From the NCBI GenBank assembly GCA_021158895.1, contig JAGGSW010000066.1, positions 1-8,388 on the forward strand: DNA of 8,388 nt. Direction: 5' to 3'. The DNA is from Candidatus Odinarchaeota archaeon. Lineage in GTDB: Archaea > Asgardarchaeota > Baldrarchaeia > Baldrarchaeales > DXJG01. This document shows positions 1-6,523 of this stretch, in pieces (within the stretch, counting starts at the first letter, position 1; each line of letters begins with the position of its first letter). Under the pieces are notes generated by a model. That model searched no databases, was not told the origin of the DNA, and saw nothing but the letters and a program-made list of their open reading frames with translations. The position numbers were made by a program, and so were the translations under genes.

Positions 1-20
1 GTATTAGGTTACCCCTAGAC

Positions 21-40
21 TGACCAGTACTTACTGGTCA
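21..40. repeat. Perfect 9-bp inverted repeat at the queD stop codon
   Basis: TGACCAGTA (21-29) and TACTGGTCA (32-40) are exact reverse complements separated by two bases. In the queD transcript this could fold as an 8-bp stem with a 4-base loop and would contain the stop codon (31-33). No T-run follows on the minus strand, so it is not a classic terminator. An operator for a gene lying left of the window, or an mRNA 3'-end structure, are both possible. Confidence 0.6.
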
Positions 41-513
41 GAGGGAGATTGAAAGAAGGGAGATTGAAAGTAACTCGCTTCGACACCAATATCTTCAGAG
101 ACATAAACTTTCATCAATAAGTTTCCGTATTTACTCTTAATTTTATCATAGATGTATTTTGCCAGTGTTTCGCAGGTTATGGCTTTTAATGGTAGGAGAC
201 ATACGTCTTCTTTTGGTAGAATGTATCTTTTACCTCCTTGCTCCAGTTCTACTTTATCTTTTTCAATTTTAACGTTTACACCGGGAGACGCGACGGGTAT
301 TAGAAGTTTATGATCTAAGGGCTCAATAATTTCTTTTAAATATTTTTTAACATCTATAAAATCCACAATCATTCCATCTTCTCCTATTTTCCCCTTGAAT
401 TCAACTGTAACCAGCCAGTTATGTCCATGTAAACGTCCACACTTGGGGTGGCCTACAAGAAAATGAGCTGATGAAAACTTTATTTTAAAGCCTCCAACCT
501 TTAAACCGTACAT
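31..513 (-). CDS. queD: 6-pyruvoyl-tetrahydropterin synthase / QueD-family protein (6-carboxy-tetrahydropterin synthase type)
   Basis: The protein is 160 residues long. It carries the QueD signature: zinc-ligand histidines H17, H29 and H31, with C25 in a CxxxHGH motif (C25-GRL-H29-G-H31), then D67-H68 in LDHKLL and a pterin-anchoring glutamate, probably E140 in VSED. The CxxxHGH form is typical of QueD, which converts dihydroneopterin triphosphate to 6-carboxytetrahydropterin for preQ0; other COG0720 members act in pterin routes. Compared with E. coli QueD there is an insert of about 25 residues near 78-102, which I take as lineage-specific. The ATG at 511-513 has a GGTGA ribosome binding site (520-524) that overlaps the mptA stop, six bases upstream, so the two genes form a coupled operon. 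The last residues are a duplicated FQSP unit from a 15-base tandem repeat, so the extreme C-terminus is probably not under strong constraint. The family is certain, the exact product less so. Confidence 0.9.
   Translation of the reverse strand: MYGLKVGGFKIKFSSAHFLVGHPKCGRLHGHNWLVTVEFKGKIGEDGMIVDFIDVKKYLKEIIEPLDHKLLIPVASPGVNVKIEKDKVELEQGGKRYILPKEDVCLLPLKAITCETLAKYIYDKIKSKYGNLLMKVYVSEDIGVEASYFQSPFFQSPSDQ
41..70. repeat. 15-bp tandem duplication inside the queD 3' end
   Basis: The 15-base unit at 41-55 is repeated at 56-70 with one mismatch (14 of 15). Because 15 is a multiple of three, the queD frame is kept and the protein gains a second copy of a five-residue unit (FQSPF then FQSPS) just before its end. 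It looks like a slippage duplication. Confidence 0.85.
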
Positions 514-519
514 TTTAAG

Positions 520-1455
520 TCACCCGTTTACCTCTTCCTTAAGCTCTCTGAGTGTTAAGATTCTTTCAGCATAAACATTATGTCCATGAACTGACTCATA
601 GCTTTCTTGCTGAGCTATTAGAAGTGTATCATCCGAAAGTTTGCCTCCATACTTCTCTAGAAAGTTTTTTAGCATTGTTCGAACAACATCTTCAGTAAAC
701 TTCGGATTTCTATGAGCATTTAATATAAGTTGCCGTTCATCTGGCCGTTTTAAAAGATCATATATAGGTGAGCTAAACGACGACTCAACGATCCCAATTA
801 AGTCTTTAAAATCAACTTTTTCGTGTTCCCATATATGAACCGTAAACACTGCTTTTCCTCGCTGCAAATGGGACGCTATCGGTATTATTTCTATAATTGT
901 ATTCACGAGGTCTTCACGTAAATCCATATTCAGAAGCGTTTGTCTGACGTAGCTTTTCACGAGTTCCTGTGCGCAAGGACAAACCGTTAGACCCTCAATT
1001 TCAACACCTATTTGTTTTCTAACTTTTATCTCATTGTTTTCCTTCCAGACAAGAGCACCTGCATGTATTTTATACATTTGCTGTGTTGAAAAGCCTGTTA
1101 CGGGAGTCTTTTTATTTACTGGATACTCTGCCGTCAAAGTGACCTCTGAATTTGAAGCATATTCATGTTTTTCTAACAGTTTTTTAGCTAATTCTACGCA
1201 GAATTCTTCAAGGTTAGGTGTTTTTCCTTTTATTGATTCTTCTATTATCTCATTTATTGCCTCCAAATTCCTAGAGATGTGGGCTCCTTTCAAGGTGGCT
1301 GGGATATCTATGTAAGCGTTAATTTTCACATTTAATGTTTCCAATTTTCCGTTGTATTCTCTGACAAGCTGTTTTCTTACGCCTTTAACTCCAACTCTGT
1401 TTATTTTTAGTCTAATGGAAGGCATTAACTTATGTATATCCCTATATCTTTCCAT
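520..1455 (-). CDS. mptA: GTP cyclohydrolase MptA (GTP cyclohydrolase IV, FolE2/COG1469 family)
   Basis: This enzyme opens and rearranges GTP. Archaeal MptA is a metal-dependent enzyme that makes 7,8-dihydroneopterin 2',3'-cyclic phosphate, the entry to methanopterin/folate-like pterins, and in a haloarchaeon the same family is needed for archaeosine. Family motifs are all present (numbered from the upstream ATG at 1488): KGAHISRN at 67-74, the metal and active-site segment GLTVCPC at 166-172, SHLQRG at 206-211, and the C-terminal histidine motif VHGHN at 300-304. I chose the ATG at 1453-1455 (311 residues) because it places the first conserved strand (IRLKINRVGV) about 14 residues in, as I recall for the methanogen enzyme of about 315 residues. 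The in-frame ATG at 1486-1488 (322 residues) has no visible ribosome binding site but cannot be excluded. queD follows six bases after the stop. Function is well supported. Confidence 0.93.
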   Translation of the reverse strand: MERYRDIHKLMPSIRLKINRVGVKGVRKQLVREYNGKLETLNVKINAYIDIPATLKGAHISRNLEAINEIIEESIKGKTPNLEEFCVELAKKLLEKHEYASNSEVTLTAEYPVNKKTPVTGFSTQQMYKIHAGALVWKENNEIKVRKQIGVEIEGLTVCPCAQELVKSYVRQTLLNMDLREDLVNTIIEIIPIASHLQRGKAVFTVHIWEHEKVDFKDLIGIVESSFSSPIYDLLKRPDERQLILNAHRNPKFTEDVVRTMLKNFLEKYGGKLSDDTLLIAQQESYESVHGHNVYAERILTLRELKEEVNG

Positions 1456-1540
1456 TATCGCCACTCTCTTAGAAATTCGATGTAGCATTTGAATTATAGT
1501 GGTAGTTTCAGTAATTATGTTACCACAATTCTCTAGAGTA

Positions 1541-1550
1541 GATATATTTT
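1541..1550. promoter_or_regulatory. Shared TATA-like box in the mptA / longin-gene divergent gap
   Basis: The 133-base gap between the two divergent genes has one strong A/T box, GATATATTTT. On the minus strand it reads AAAATATATC and would place an mptA transcript start near 1519. On the plus strand it would place a start near 1573 for the gene at 1622. A second plus-strand candidate is TTTTAAA near 1575-1581. An 8-bp palindrome, CTCTAGAG (1531-1538), lies beside it. Assigned by eye only. Confidence 0.35.
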
Positions 1551-1621
1551 GTGTTCAGCTTATTTCAAAGGGAAATTTTAAAGGGGGAGATTTCCATAGA
1601 GTGTGTGAAGAGGTGGCATAG

Positions 1622-2566
1622 TTGCCTCGTATCTATGCTCTTTTCATTATAAATCGCAACGGTGTACCTCTGTTTACCAAGACTTACGCTTCAAGTAAAG
1701 TTGAACCAAATTTAATATCGGGGTTTCTAACGGCGGTATCTTCTTTCGTAAGGGAGATATCTCCGGAGCAAAAGGGCGCCTTAAGAAGCATAGATGCAGA
1801 GGACATGAAAATCATGCTTGAGAGTGGAGAGAATACTGTATGTGCGCTTTTAGTAGATTACGAGGATAGGCTTTCAAGAGAAGCGTTAAGAGCATTAGTT
1901 GAGAAATTTGAAGAGAAATATGGAGAAGTTCTTAGGAATTGGAATGGAAATGTTGCGTTTTTTAATTCCTTTGAAGAGGAGATAGAGAAGATATTATGGG
2001 TTTTAACGCTTAAACCTTATCATGTTCCCATCTTAAAGAAAAAGGTTGAAGAAGATGTTAAAATTAGTAGAGATTTTTGGCCTCTTTTTGCTTCAATAGA
2101 TGGTCGCAAAACGATAGAAGAAGTAGCTAAAGAAGCTGGAATAAGTGTAGATGAGGCAATTGCTAGAATAAAAGACCTTGCAAAAGTTGGTCTTGTCGAT
2201 GTCGATATTGTCCACCCCTTACAAAAAATTGTTGAAATTGGTAAAGACACTATTTATAAACTGCTTCAAACTATTCAGGAAATACTAGGAACAAAAATAG
2301 GTAAGAAGTTTTTGACCGAAATTGTTAAGCCTCTAAATGAACTTATAGAGGTACGTAATGGTAACATAGAGTTTAGGGATGTTAGAAAATTGGCATGGCA
2401 TTGTACACCATCCGAGATTTTAGAAGTTGTAGAATACATAGGCATAGCTTTCACCAAGTATTTTAATCCTTTACTTGGGGAAGCTTCTATTAAATGTTGG
2501 AGAAAAATAGAGGAAGAAACCATTTTAAAAAATAAAGTGGAAATAAAGAGGTTGCACGCAATTTGA
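1622..2566 (+). CDS. Probable longin-like domain plus winged-helix protein, function unknown
   Basis: The protein is 314 residues. Residues 3-125 have the order expected of a longin/roadblock-type fold: two strands joined by a tight turn (RIYALFIINR-NG-VPLFTKTYA), a helix (30-46), strands around 53-80 (ALRSIDAED, KIMLES, TVCALLVDY), then two helices (85-105 and 116-126). Residues about 152-196 look like a winged helix (ASIDGRKTIEEVAKEAGISVDEAI, with a wing near GLVDVD; quoted in two parts: ASIDGRKTIEE and VAKEAGISVDEAI). Residues 200-314 are an additional helical region that I cannot assign. There is no signal peptide or membrane helix. The TTG start at 1622 is chosen because GAGGTG lies at 1610-1615, six bases upstream. 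A membrane protein gene follows after 18 bases. In eukaryotes longin domains often bind or regulate small GTPases, so the Rab-like GTPase 2 kb away is suggestive. The fold call is inferred from the pattern, not from a database match. Confidence 0.7.
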   Translation: MPRIYALFIINRNGVPLFTKTYASSKVEPNLISGFLTAVSSFVREISPEQKGALRSIDAEDMKIMLESGENTVCALLVDYEDRLSREALRALVEKFEEKYGEVLRNWNGNVAFFNSFEEEIEKILWVLTLKPYHVPILKKKVEEDVKISRDFWPLFASIDGRKTIEEVAKEAGISVDEAIARIKDLAKVGLVDVDIVHPLQKIVEIGKDTIYKLLQTIQEILGTKIGKKFLTEIVKPLNELIEVRNGNIEFRDVRKLAWHCTPSEILEVVEYIGIAFTKYFNPLLGEASIKCWRKIEEETILKNKVEIKRLHAI

Positions 2567-2571
2567 AATTA

Positions 2572-2577
2572 GAGGTG
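2572..2577 (+). promoter_or_regulatory. Ribosome binding site deciding a GTG start
   Basis: GAGGTG seven bases before the GTG at 2585-2587 fixes the start of the small membrane protein and shows that it is translated, although the gene is short and has no recognisable family. Confidence 0.7.
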
Positions 2578-2584
2578 GTGTAAA

Positions 2585-2890
2585 GTGCTGGTTGATAGCG
2601 TACCTATTATTCTGGCCATAATATATTTTATTTTGATGATCTGCAGTTTTTCCATATCTTCCAGCCTCTCTGGAAGCAAAATTTCAAAAAATTATATGTT
2701 GATAGCGGTGGCATGTCTAGTTGGTATAGTTCTTTCTATTTCCGCGTTTTTACAACAGCAATTTGAATTCTTAGGTTCCATGGAACTCCAGTATTCAGAC
2801 CTGCTATATGCATTGTCAATTATTTTCCCCTTGGTAATTATGGTGCTAGCGTTTCTAAACATTGCAATCACATATTCTAAGTATACTTAG
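2585..2890 (+). CDS. Small protein with three predicted membrane helices, unknown function
   Basis: This 101-residue protein starts with GTG behind a strong GAGGTG site. Hydrophobic stretches at about 6-26, 36-57 and 73-96 predict three membrane helices with very short loops. The only clearly charged stretch is around SKISKN (31-36) between helices 1 and 2, and an acidic/polar patch (EFLGSMELQYSD, 61-72) lies between helices 2 and 3. There is no cysteine pair, metal motif or known transporter signature, and I do not recognise the family. It lies 18 bases after the longin-like gene and is probably cotranscribed with it, so it could be a membrane partner for that protein. Its stop codon overlaps that of the convergent trpB2. 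It is real by ribosome binding site, codon continuity and hydrophobicity pattern; the role is unknown. Confidence 0.75.
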   Translation: MLVDSVPIILAIIYFILMICSFSISSSLSGSKISKNYMLIAVACLVGIVLSISAFLQQQFEFLGSMELQYSDLLYALSIIFPLVIMVLAFLNIAITYSKYT

Positions 2891-4239
2891 AGATCGAAAA
2901 TTACTGTCTTCATCGATTCCATTATTTTGTCTTCCACCAAGTTGTAGTTGGTTAACTTTCCTTCAAGGTATTCTTGATATGCTTGTAAATCGAAGAAACC
3001 GTGACCTGAGAAGTTAAATAATATAACTTTTTCCTTTTGTTCTTTCTTGGCTTTTATTGCCTCATCTATAGCTGCTTTTACTGCATGTGCTGTTTCTGGA
3101 GCTGGAACTAAGCCTTCGGCCTTAGCAAACAGTTTTGCAGCTTCGAAAACCTCCAATTGACCGTAAGCTCTAACTTTTACGAGACCCTCTTTAACTAGGA
3201 GAGATAGGGATGGTGCAGCACCATGATATCTAAGACCACCAGCATGTATGGGCGGTGGCTTATAAGTATGACCTATTGTGAACATTTTGAGAAGAGGAGT
3301 TATTTCTCCAGTGTCCCCATAGTCATAAGCATATACTCCCTTTGTAAGGGAGGGTACGGCTGTTGGTTCAACAGCAATGAACTCTGTCTCGGTGTTTTTC
3401 TTTATTTTGTCGTGTAGGAAGGGGTATGATATTCCTGCGAAGTTTGAGCCTCCGCCAACACATCCAATAACTATATCGGGATATTCATCAATTTTTTCAA
3501 ACTGTTTTTTGGTTTCTAAGCCTATTACTGTTTGATGGAACAAAACGTGATTCAAAACGCTTCCTAGACTATACTTTGTGTTTTTGTGAGTTAAACAGTC
3601 TTCTAGGGCTTCACTTATTGCTATTCCTAATGATCCTGGATGATTTGGGTCCTCTTTAAGGAATTTCTTGCCAATTGAGGTTTTGTTACTTGGTGATGGA
3701 AAGATTTCGGCTCCGAATAGTTCCATTAGGATTTTTCGATATGGCTTTTGCAGATATGAGCTTCTGGTCATGTATATTGTTACTTTTAGGTTAAACATGG
3801 CTGCAGAATATGCTAGGGCACTTCCCCATTGTCCAGCTCCAGTTTCAGTTGTTAACCTCTCTACTCCTTCTTTATGAGCATAGTAGGCTTGTGCAATTGC
3901 TGTGTTTGTTTTATGGCTTCCAGTTGGACTTACATCTTCTCTTTTGAAGAATATTTTTGCCGGTGTACCTAGAATCTCTTCTAGTTTTGTAGCTCTTTGG
4001 AGCGGTGTTGGCCTACCAGCTTTAATGTAGACTTCTCTTATTTCTTCAGGTATTTTTATGTAACGTTCAGTTGATACTTCTTGTTTTACGCATTCCTCTA
4101 TGAAAATTCTCTTTAAGTCATCCGGGTTCACTGGCGTTTTTGTTTGAGGGTTTAATAGTGGTGGAAGAACTTTTGGTAGGTCTGCCAGTATGTTGTACCA
4201 GTATTTTGGTATTTCATCTATATCGAGTAGGATCTTCAT
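2887..4239 (-). CDS. trpB: Tryptophan synthase beta chain, type 2 (TrpB2)
   Basis: This PLP enzyme joins indole to a serine-derived aminoacrylate to make tryptophan. TrpB2 members do not pair with TrpA in the usual way, and some have been reported to prefer O-phospho-L-serine. Visible landmarks (numbered from the ATG at 4254) are the PLP lysine K115 in GSHKTN, catalytic E137 in ETGAGQWG, the phosphate-binding GGGSN at 267-271, and the C-terminal NFSGHGFFD at 414-422. The long N-terminal arm and the overall length of about 450 residues fit the TrpB2 type rather than the shorter TrpB1. I chose the ATG at 4237-4239 (450 residues) because GGAGG precedes it by eight bases; the in-frame ATG at 4252-4254 has no ribosome binding site upstream. 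It starts one base after the stop of the winged-helix gene, so it is translationally coupled. No other trp gene is in the window. Confidence 0.95.
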   Translation of the reverse strand: MKILLDIDEIPKYWYNILADLPKVLPPLLNPQTKTPVNPDDLKRIFIEECVKQEVSTERYIKIPEEIREVYIKAGRPTPLQRATKLEEILGTPAKIFFKREDVSPTGSHKTNTAIAQAYYAHKEGVERLTTETGAGQWGSALAYSAAMFNLKVTIYMTRSSYLQKPYRKILMELFGAEIFPSPSNKTSIGKKFLKEDPNHPGSLGIAISEALEDCLTHKNTKYSLGSVLNHVLFHQTVIGLETKKQFEKIDEYPDIVIGCVGGGSNFAGISYPFLHDKIKKNTETEFIAVEPTAVPSLTKGVYAYDYGDTGEITPLLKMFTIGHTYKPPPIHAGGLRYHGAAPSLSLLVKEGLVKVRAYGQLEVFEAAKLFAKAEGLVPAPETAHAVKAAIDEAIKAKKEQKEKVILFNFSGHGFFDLQAYQEYLEGKLTNYNLVEDKIMESMKTVIFDL

Positions 4240-4240
4240 G

Positions 4241-4636
4241 TCATGTTCCTCCATAGAGTTCTTGAGCTACGATTTCGCCTATGGGTGAAAGTCTCGCTAA
4301 ACGCCCCTTATTGTACTGGTTTCCTGCTAAAATTAGTCCACATTCTCTTAAAGTTCTTAGAACACACTTTACTGTGCTTAACGGCATTTTGAGTTTTTTA
4401 GATAAGTTTAAAGCTAGTTTAGAGAAAGTAAAGTTTTCGTATTTTACTTCGTACAGGTGGAGAAGAACTCTTTTTTGCTTCTCTGTCAATCTGTGTTTAC
4501 AAACTTTTACCAGAACTCTGAGAAGTTCATCAAAAATCGAATCTTTATAAGTAAATTCGCTCTCAAAGGATTTTAGAACTAGAGAATTTAATGTAGCTGA
4601 ATCTTTTTGTTCGTTTCTATAACCAAACATATCCAC
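4241..4636 (-). CDS. Winged-helix DNA-binding protein, putative transcriptional regulator
   Basis: The protein is 131 residues. Residues 50-103 form a helix-turn-helix pattern (LTEKQKRVLLHLYE, then the turn and recognition helix KKLKMPLSTVKCVLRTLRECG), with a probable wing at 104-121 containing basic residues (NKGRLARLSP). The N-terminal 45 residues are variable-looking and polar. The logic of the motif resembles MarR/ArsR-like and other archaeal wHTH proteins, but I do not recognise a named family. Its start is GTG (4634-4636), with GGAGGTGA about 12 bases upstream; the ATG at 4628-4630 is a possible alternative. It sits directly upstream of trpB2, whose ribosome binding site lies inside this gene's last codons, so it may control its own operon, perhaps in response to tryptophan or indole. 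That role is inferred from position only. Confidence 0.75.
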   Translation of the reverse strand: MDMFGYRNEQKDSATLNSLVLKSFESEFTYKDSIFDELLRVLVKVCKHRLTEKQKRVLLHLYEVKYENFTFSKLALNLSKKLKMPLSTVKCVLRTLRECGLILAGNQYNKGRLARLSPIGEIVAQELYGGT

Positions 4637-4684
4637 CTGCCAAAATGCTCACCTCCCGATAGAACAAGAAGATAGTTATATCCG

Positions 4685-4696
4685 CTTATATTAAAG
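4685..4696 (-). promoter_or_regulatory. Putative TATA box of the regulator-trpB2 operon
   Basis: On the minus strand the sequence reads CTTTAATATAAG, a good archaeal TATA-like match. It would place transcription start near 4665, upstream of the GGAGGTGA site around 4650. The 113-base gap holds no other gene. Confidence 0.45.
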
Positions 4697-4749
4697 TTTA
4701 ATGGATAAAAGACCATGCCCAATTTTTCACTAATGAGATTAAATAATGT

Positions 4750-5496
4750 CTATTCTGTAAAACCAACGGCTTCACTATAACTATTCTCTGTGCCAGTTTT
4801 TCCTTTCAAAACACGTCTCAAAACATCTAATACATATTCTGGCGCGTCTTTCCAAGTTTCTCCGTTTAATCCAAGCAATTTACAAATTTCTGTTAGAAGG
4901 TTTGCATATCTCTCATCAATTACGGACTCTGTTGTAACAGGCTTAATTACACCTAGTTCTTGTAGTAGTAGGGCAGTAATTCCTCTAAAGACTTTATCTA
5001 CATTTTCACCTGTTTTCGCGCTTGTTTCCGAAAAGAGAGCTTTGACTCCGAATTCTTTGACTATTTGACGTTTAAGTTTTAGGCCTTCCAACGTAGATAT
5101 GTAATCTCCTTCATTTATCCTTAGATCTATTTTGTTTCCAACAATAACTACTGGCACTTTCTTTTTTGTATGTTTTATGAGTTCTGCGACCCACATTTTA
5201 ACGTTTTTAAAGCTTTCTCTATTTGTAACATCGTAAAGCACTATTCCTCCGGAGGCCCCTACGTAAAATGCTTTTCTAACTTCTTTAAAATGAGGTTGCC
5301 CGCCGAGATCCCAAATTTGTAATTTAACTTTAATGTCTTTGTCGAATTGAAATTCTTTTATTGCAAAGTCACAACCTATTGTGAAAATGTAGTTTACTTC
5401 GAAGGCTTCTCCCATCCATCTCCTCCTTAGAGATGTTTTCCCAACAGCACCATCACCGATTAAAACTATTTTAAACAAAAAACTTCTCTGCGTCAC
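4750..5496 (-). CDS. Rab/Ras-like small GTPase with C-terminal extension
   Basis: All five GTPase motifs are present: P-loop GDGAVGKTS (14-22), switch I T39 in FTIGCDF, switch II WDLGGQ (62-67) with the catalytic glutamine Q67, NKID (121-124) and TSAK (158-161). Switch I (TIGxDF) and the segment YDVTNRESF (88-96) are Rab-like, while DLGGQ rather than DTAGQ resembles Arf-type and other prokaryotic GTPases. The G domain ends near residue 182. A further 65 residues follow, mostly helical and charged, with no C-terminal prenylation cysteine, so any membrane link would need a partner. The GTG start (5494-5496) has GGGGAT (5501-5506) four bases upstream, and no other ATG, GTG or TTG lies in frame before the upstream stop. 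It is transcribed alone. The probable longin-like protein at 1622-2566 is a candidate partner. The GTPase call is firm; the cellular role is unknown. Confidence 0.93.
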   Translation of the reverse strand: MTQRSFLFKIVLIGDGAVGKTSLRRRWMGEAFEVNYIFTIGCDFAIKEFQFDKDIKVKLQIWDLGGQPHFKEVRKAFYVGASGGIVLYDVTNRESFKNVKMWVAELIKHTKKKVPVVIVGNKIDLRINEGDYISTLEGLKLKRQIVKEFGVKALFSETSAKTGENVDKVFRGITALLLQELGVIKPVTTESVIDERYANLLTEICKLLGLNGETWKDAPEYVLDVLRRVLKGKTGTENSYSEAVGFTE

Positions 5497-5560
5497 ATTT
5501 ATCCCCTTTTCTGAGCGAAGAGTATCCTCCTCACTACCACCGTTAAAATACTATGCAACA

Positions 5561-5570
5561 AAATATTTAA
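5561..5570 (-). promoter_or_regulatory. Putative TATA box of the GTPase gene
   Basis: The minus strand reads TTAAATATTT, which would place a transcript start near 5539 and a leader of about 40 bases. The surrounding gap of 129 bases is very A+T-rich. Confidence 0.4.
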
Positions 5571-5616
5571 CGTTATTCATAGTTTGTAATATGTAGTAAC
5601 AATATTGATAACACAT

Positions 5617-5628
5617 TAATGTACATTA
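5617..5628. repeat. 12-bp perfect palindrome at the sdaAA stop codon
   Basis: TAATGTACATTA is self-complementary and contains the sdaAA stop codon (5626-5628). It lies upstream of the GTPase promoter, so it could be an operator for that gene or a chance A+T-rich dyad. Confidence 0.4.
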
Positions 5629-6513
5629 TTTTGGCTCTAAACTTCCTTCTTTGAACACTTTTTCTCTAATCCTCTCACCTGTTGGCGTTGTTGCTATCCC
5701 CCCGCGTGCAGTTTCTTTGAGATCAGGATGCATTAATCTCCCAACACTATCCATTGCTTCAATAACTTCATCTGCAGGAATTAAACTTTCAACCCCAGTA
5801 AGGGCCATCTCAGCTGACAAAAACGCCAAGACTGCTCCAAAAGCGTTTCTTTTAATGCACGGAGAGATAACAAGGCCAGCTACTGGGTCGCATATCAAGC
5901 CCATGATCGACTTTAAAGTTATTGCTACGGCATGATCTACCTGTTCTGGTTTACCGTTTGCTAGCTCTACGAGTGCCCCTGCAGCCATGGCAGCTGCAGC
6001 TCCTACTTCAGCTTGACACCCAGCTTCAGACCCAGCAATAGATGCTTTATTAGCTATTATTAAACCTATACCGGAAGCTGTAAAAAGCCCCAGAATCACT
6101 TCTCTCTCGCTTGTGTTGAGTTTTTCTGCAGCTGAATATATTACGGCTGGTATTACTCCTGAAGATCCTGCTGTCGGGGCTGCACATACGAGGCCCATTG
6201 CTGAATTGTATTCGCTTACAGCTAATGCTCTTGCTACAACTTTACTCATAAAATCATCTAAGAAAAATTTCTTTCCCTTAAGGAACTTCTTAGCGTATCT
6301 TTTCGCTATTTTACAGGGAAGTTCAAAGTTTTCTTTCAACCCGTTTTCTATTGACCTTTTCATAACATCCCAGTGTTTTACCATTTTATTCCAGACAAAT
6401 TCTTTACTTACACCTTCAACTTCTGCTTCGTATTCCCAAACTATTTCTCCGATCTTACATTTTCTCTCTTTAGCTAACTTTATTAGATCTTTCAGTGTTT
6501 CAAATTCAACCAT
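5626..6513 (-). CDS. sdaAA: L-serine dehydratase, iron-sulfur-dependent, alpha subunit
   Basis: The enzyme deaminates L-serine to pyruvate and ammonia using a [4Fe-4S] cluster instead of PLP. The protein has 295 residues, the usual length of a separate alpha subunit. Conserved blocks are CAAPTAGSSG (110-119), GSEAGCQAEVG (161-171), CDPVAGLV (208-215) and PCIKRN (218-223). C166, C208 and C219 are the likely cluster ligands. The glycine/alanine-rich GAAAAMAAGA stretch (171-180) is also typical. The ATG at 6511-6513 has GGAGGG (6519-6524) five bases upstream, overlapping the end of the beta-subunit gene ten bases away, so the two subunits are made from one transcript in a coupled way. The two-chain arrangement is shared with Bacillus and Clostridium enzymes; transfer from such a donor is possible but not tested here. 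Confidence 0.96.
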   Translation of the reverse strand: MVEFETLKDLIKLAKERKCKIGEIVWEYEAEVEGVSKEFVWNKMVKHWDVMKRSIENGLKENFELPCKIAKRYAKKFLKGKKFFLDDFMSKVVARALAVSEYNSAMGLVCAAPTAGSSGVIPAVIYSAAEKLNTSEREVILGLFTASGIGLIIANKASIAGSEAGCQAEVGAAAAMAAGALVELANGKPEQVDHAVAITLKSIMGLICDPVAGLVISPCIKRNAFGAVLAFLSAEMALTGVESLIPADEVIEAMDSVGRLMHPDLKETARGGIATTPTGERIREKVFKEGSLEPK

Positions 6514-6523
6514 ATAGACCCTC

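Noticed and set aside
1..30. A gene or tRNA fragment at the left edge
   Set aside because: Thirty bases with no coding or cloverleaf pattern; too little to call.
21..40. Rho-independent-type terminator after queD
   Set aside because: There is a good stem but no T-run follows on the minus strand, so I listed it as an inverted repeat only.
2020..2523. Two minus-strand open frames (2020-2250, 2275-2523) opposite the longin-like gene
   Set aside because: The plus-strand protein has coherent predicted domains and a good start signal; these frames show no plausible protein pattern.
6113..6517. A 134-codon open frame on the plus strand opposite sdaAA, and similar ones opposite mptA (1034-1315), trpB2 (3223-3417, 3668-3877), the GTPase (4790-5068) and sdaAA (5651-5935)
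   Set aside because: Each lies entirely opposite a well-identified gene, has no ribosome binding site or family-like content, and arises from codon bias on the other strand.
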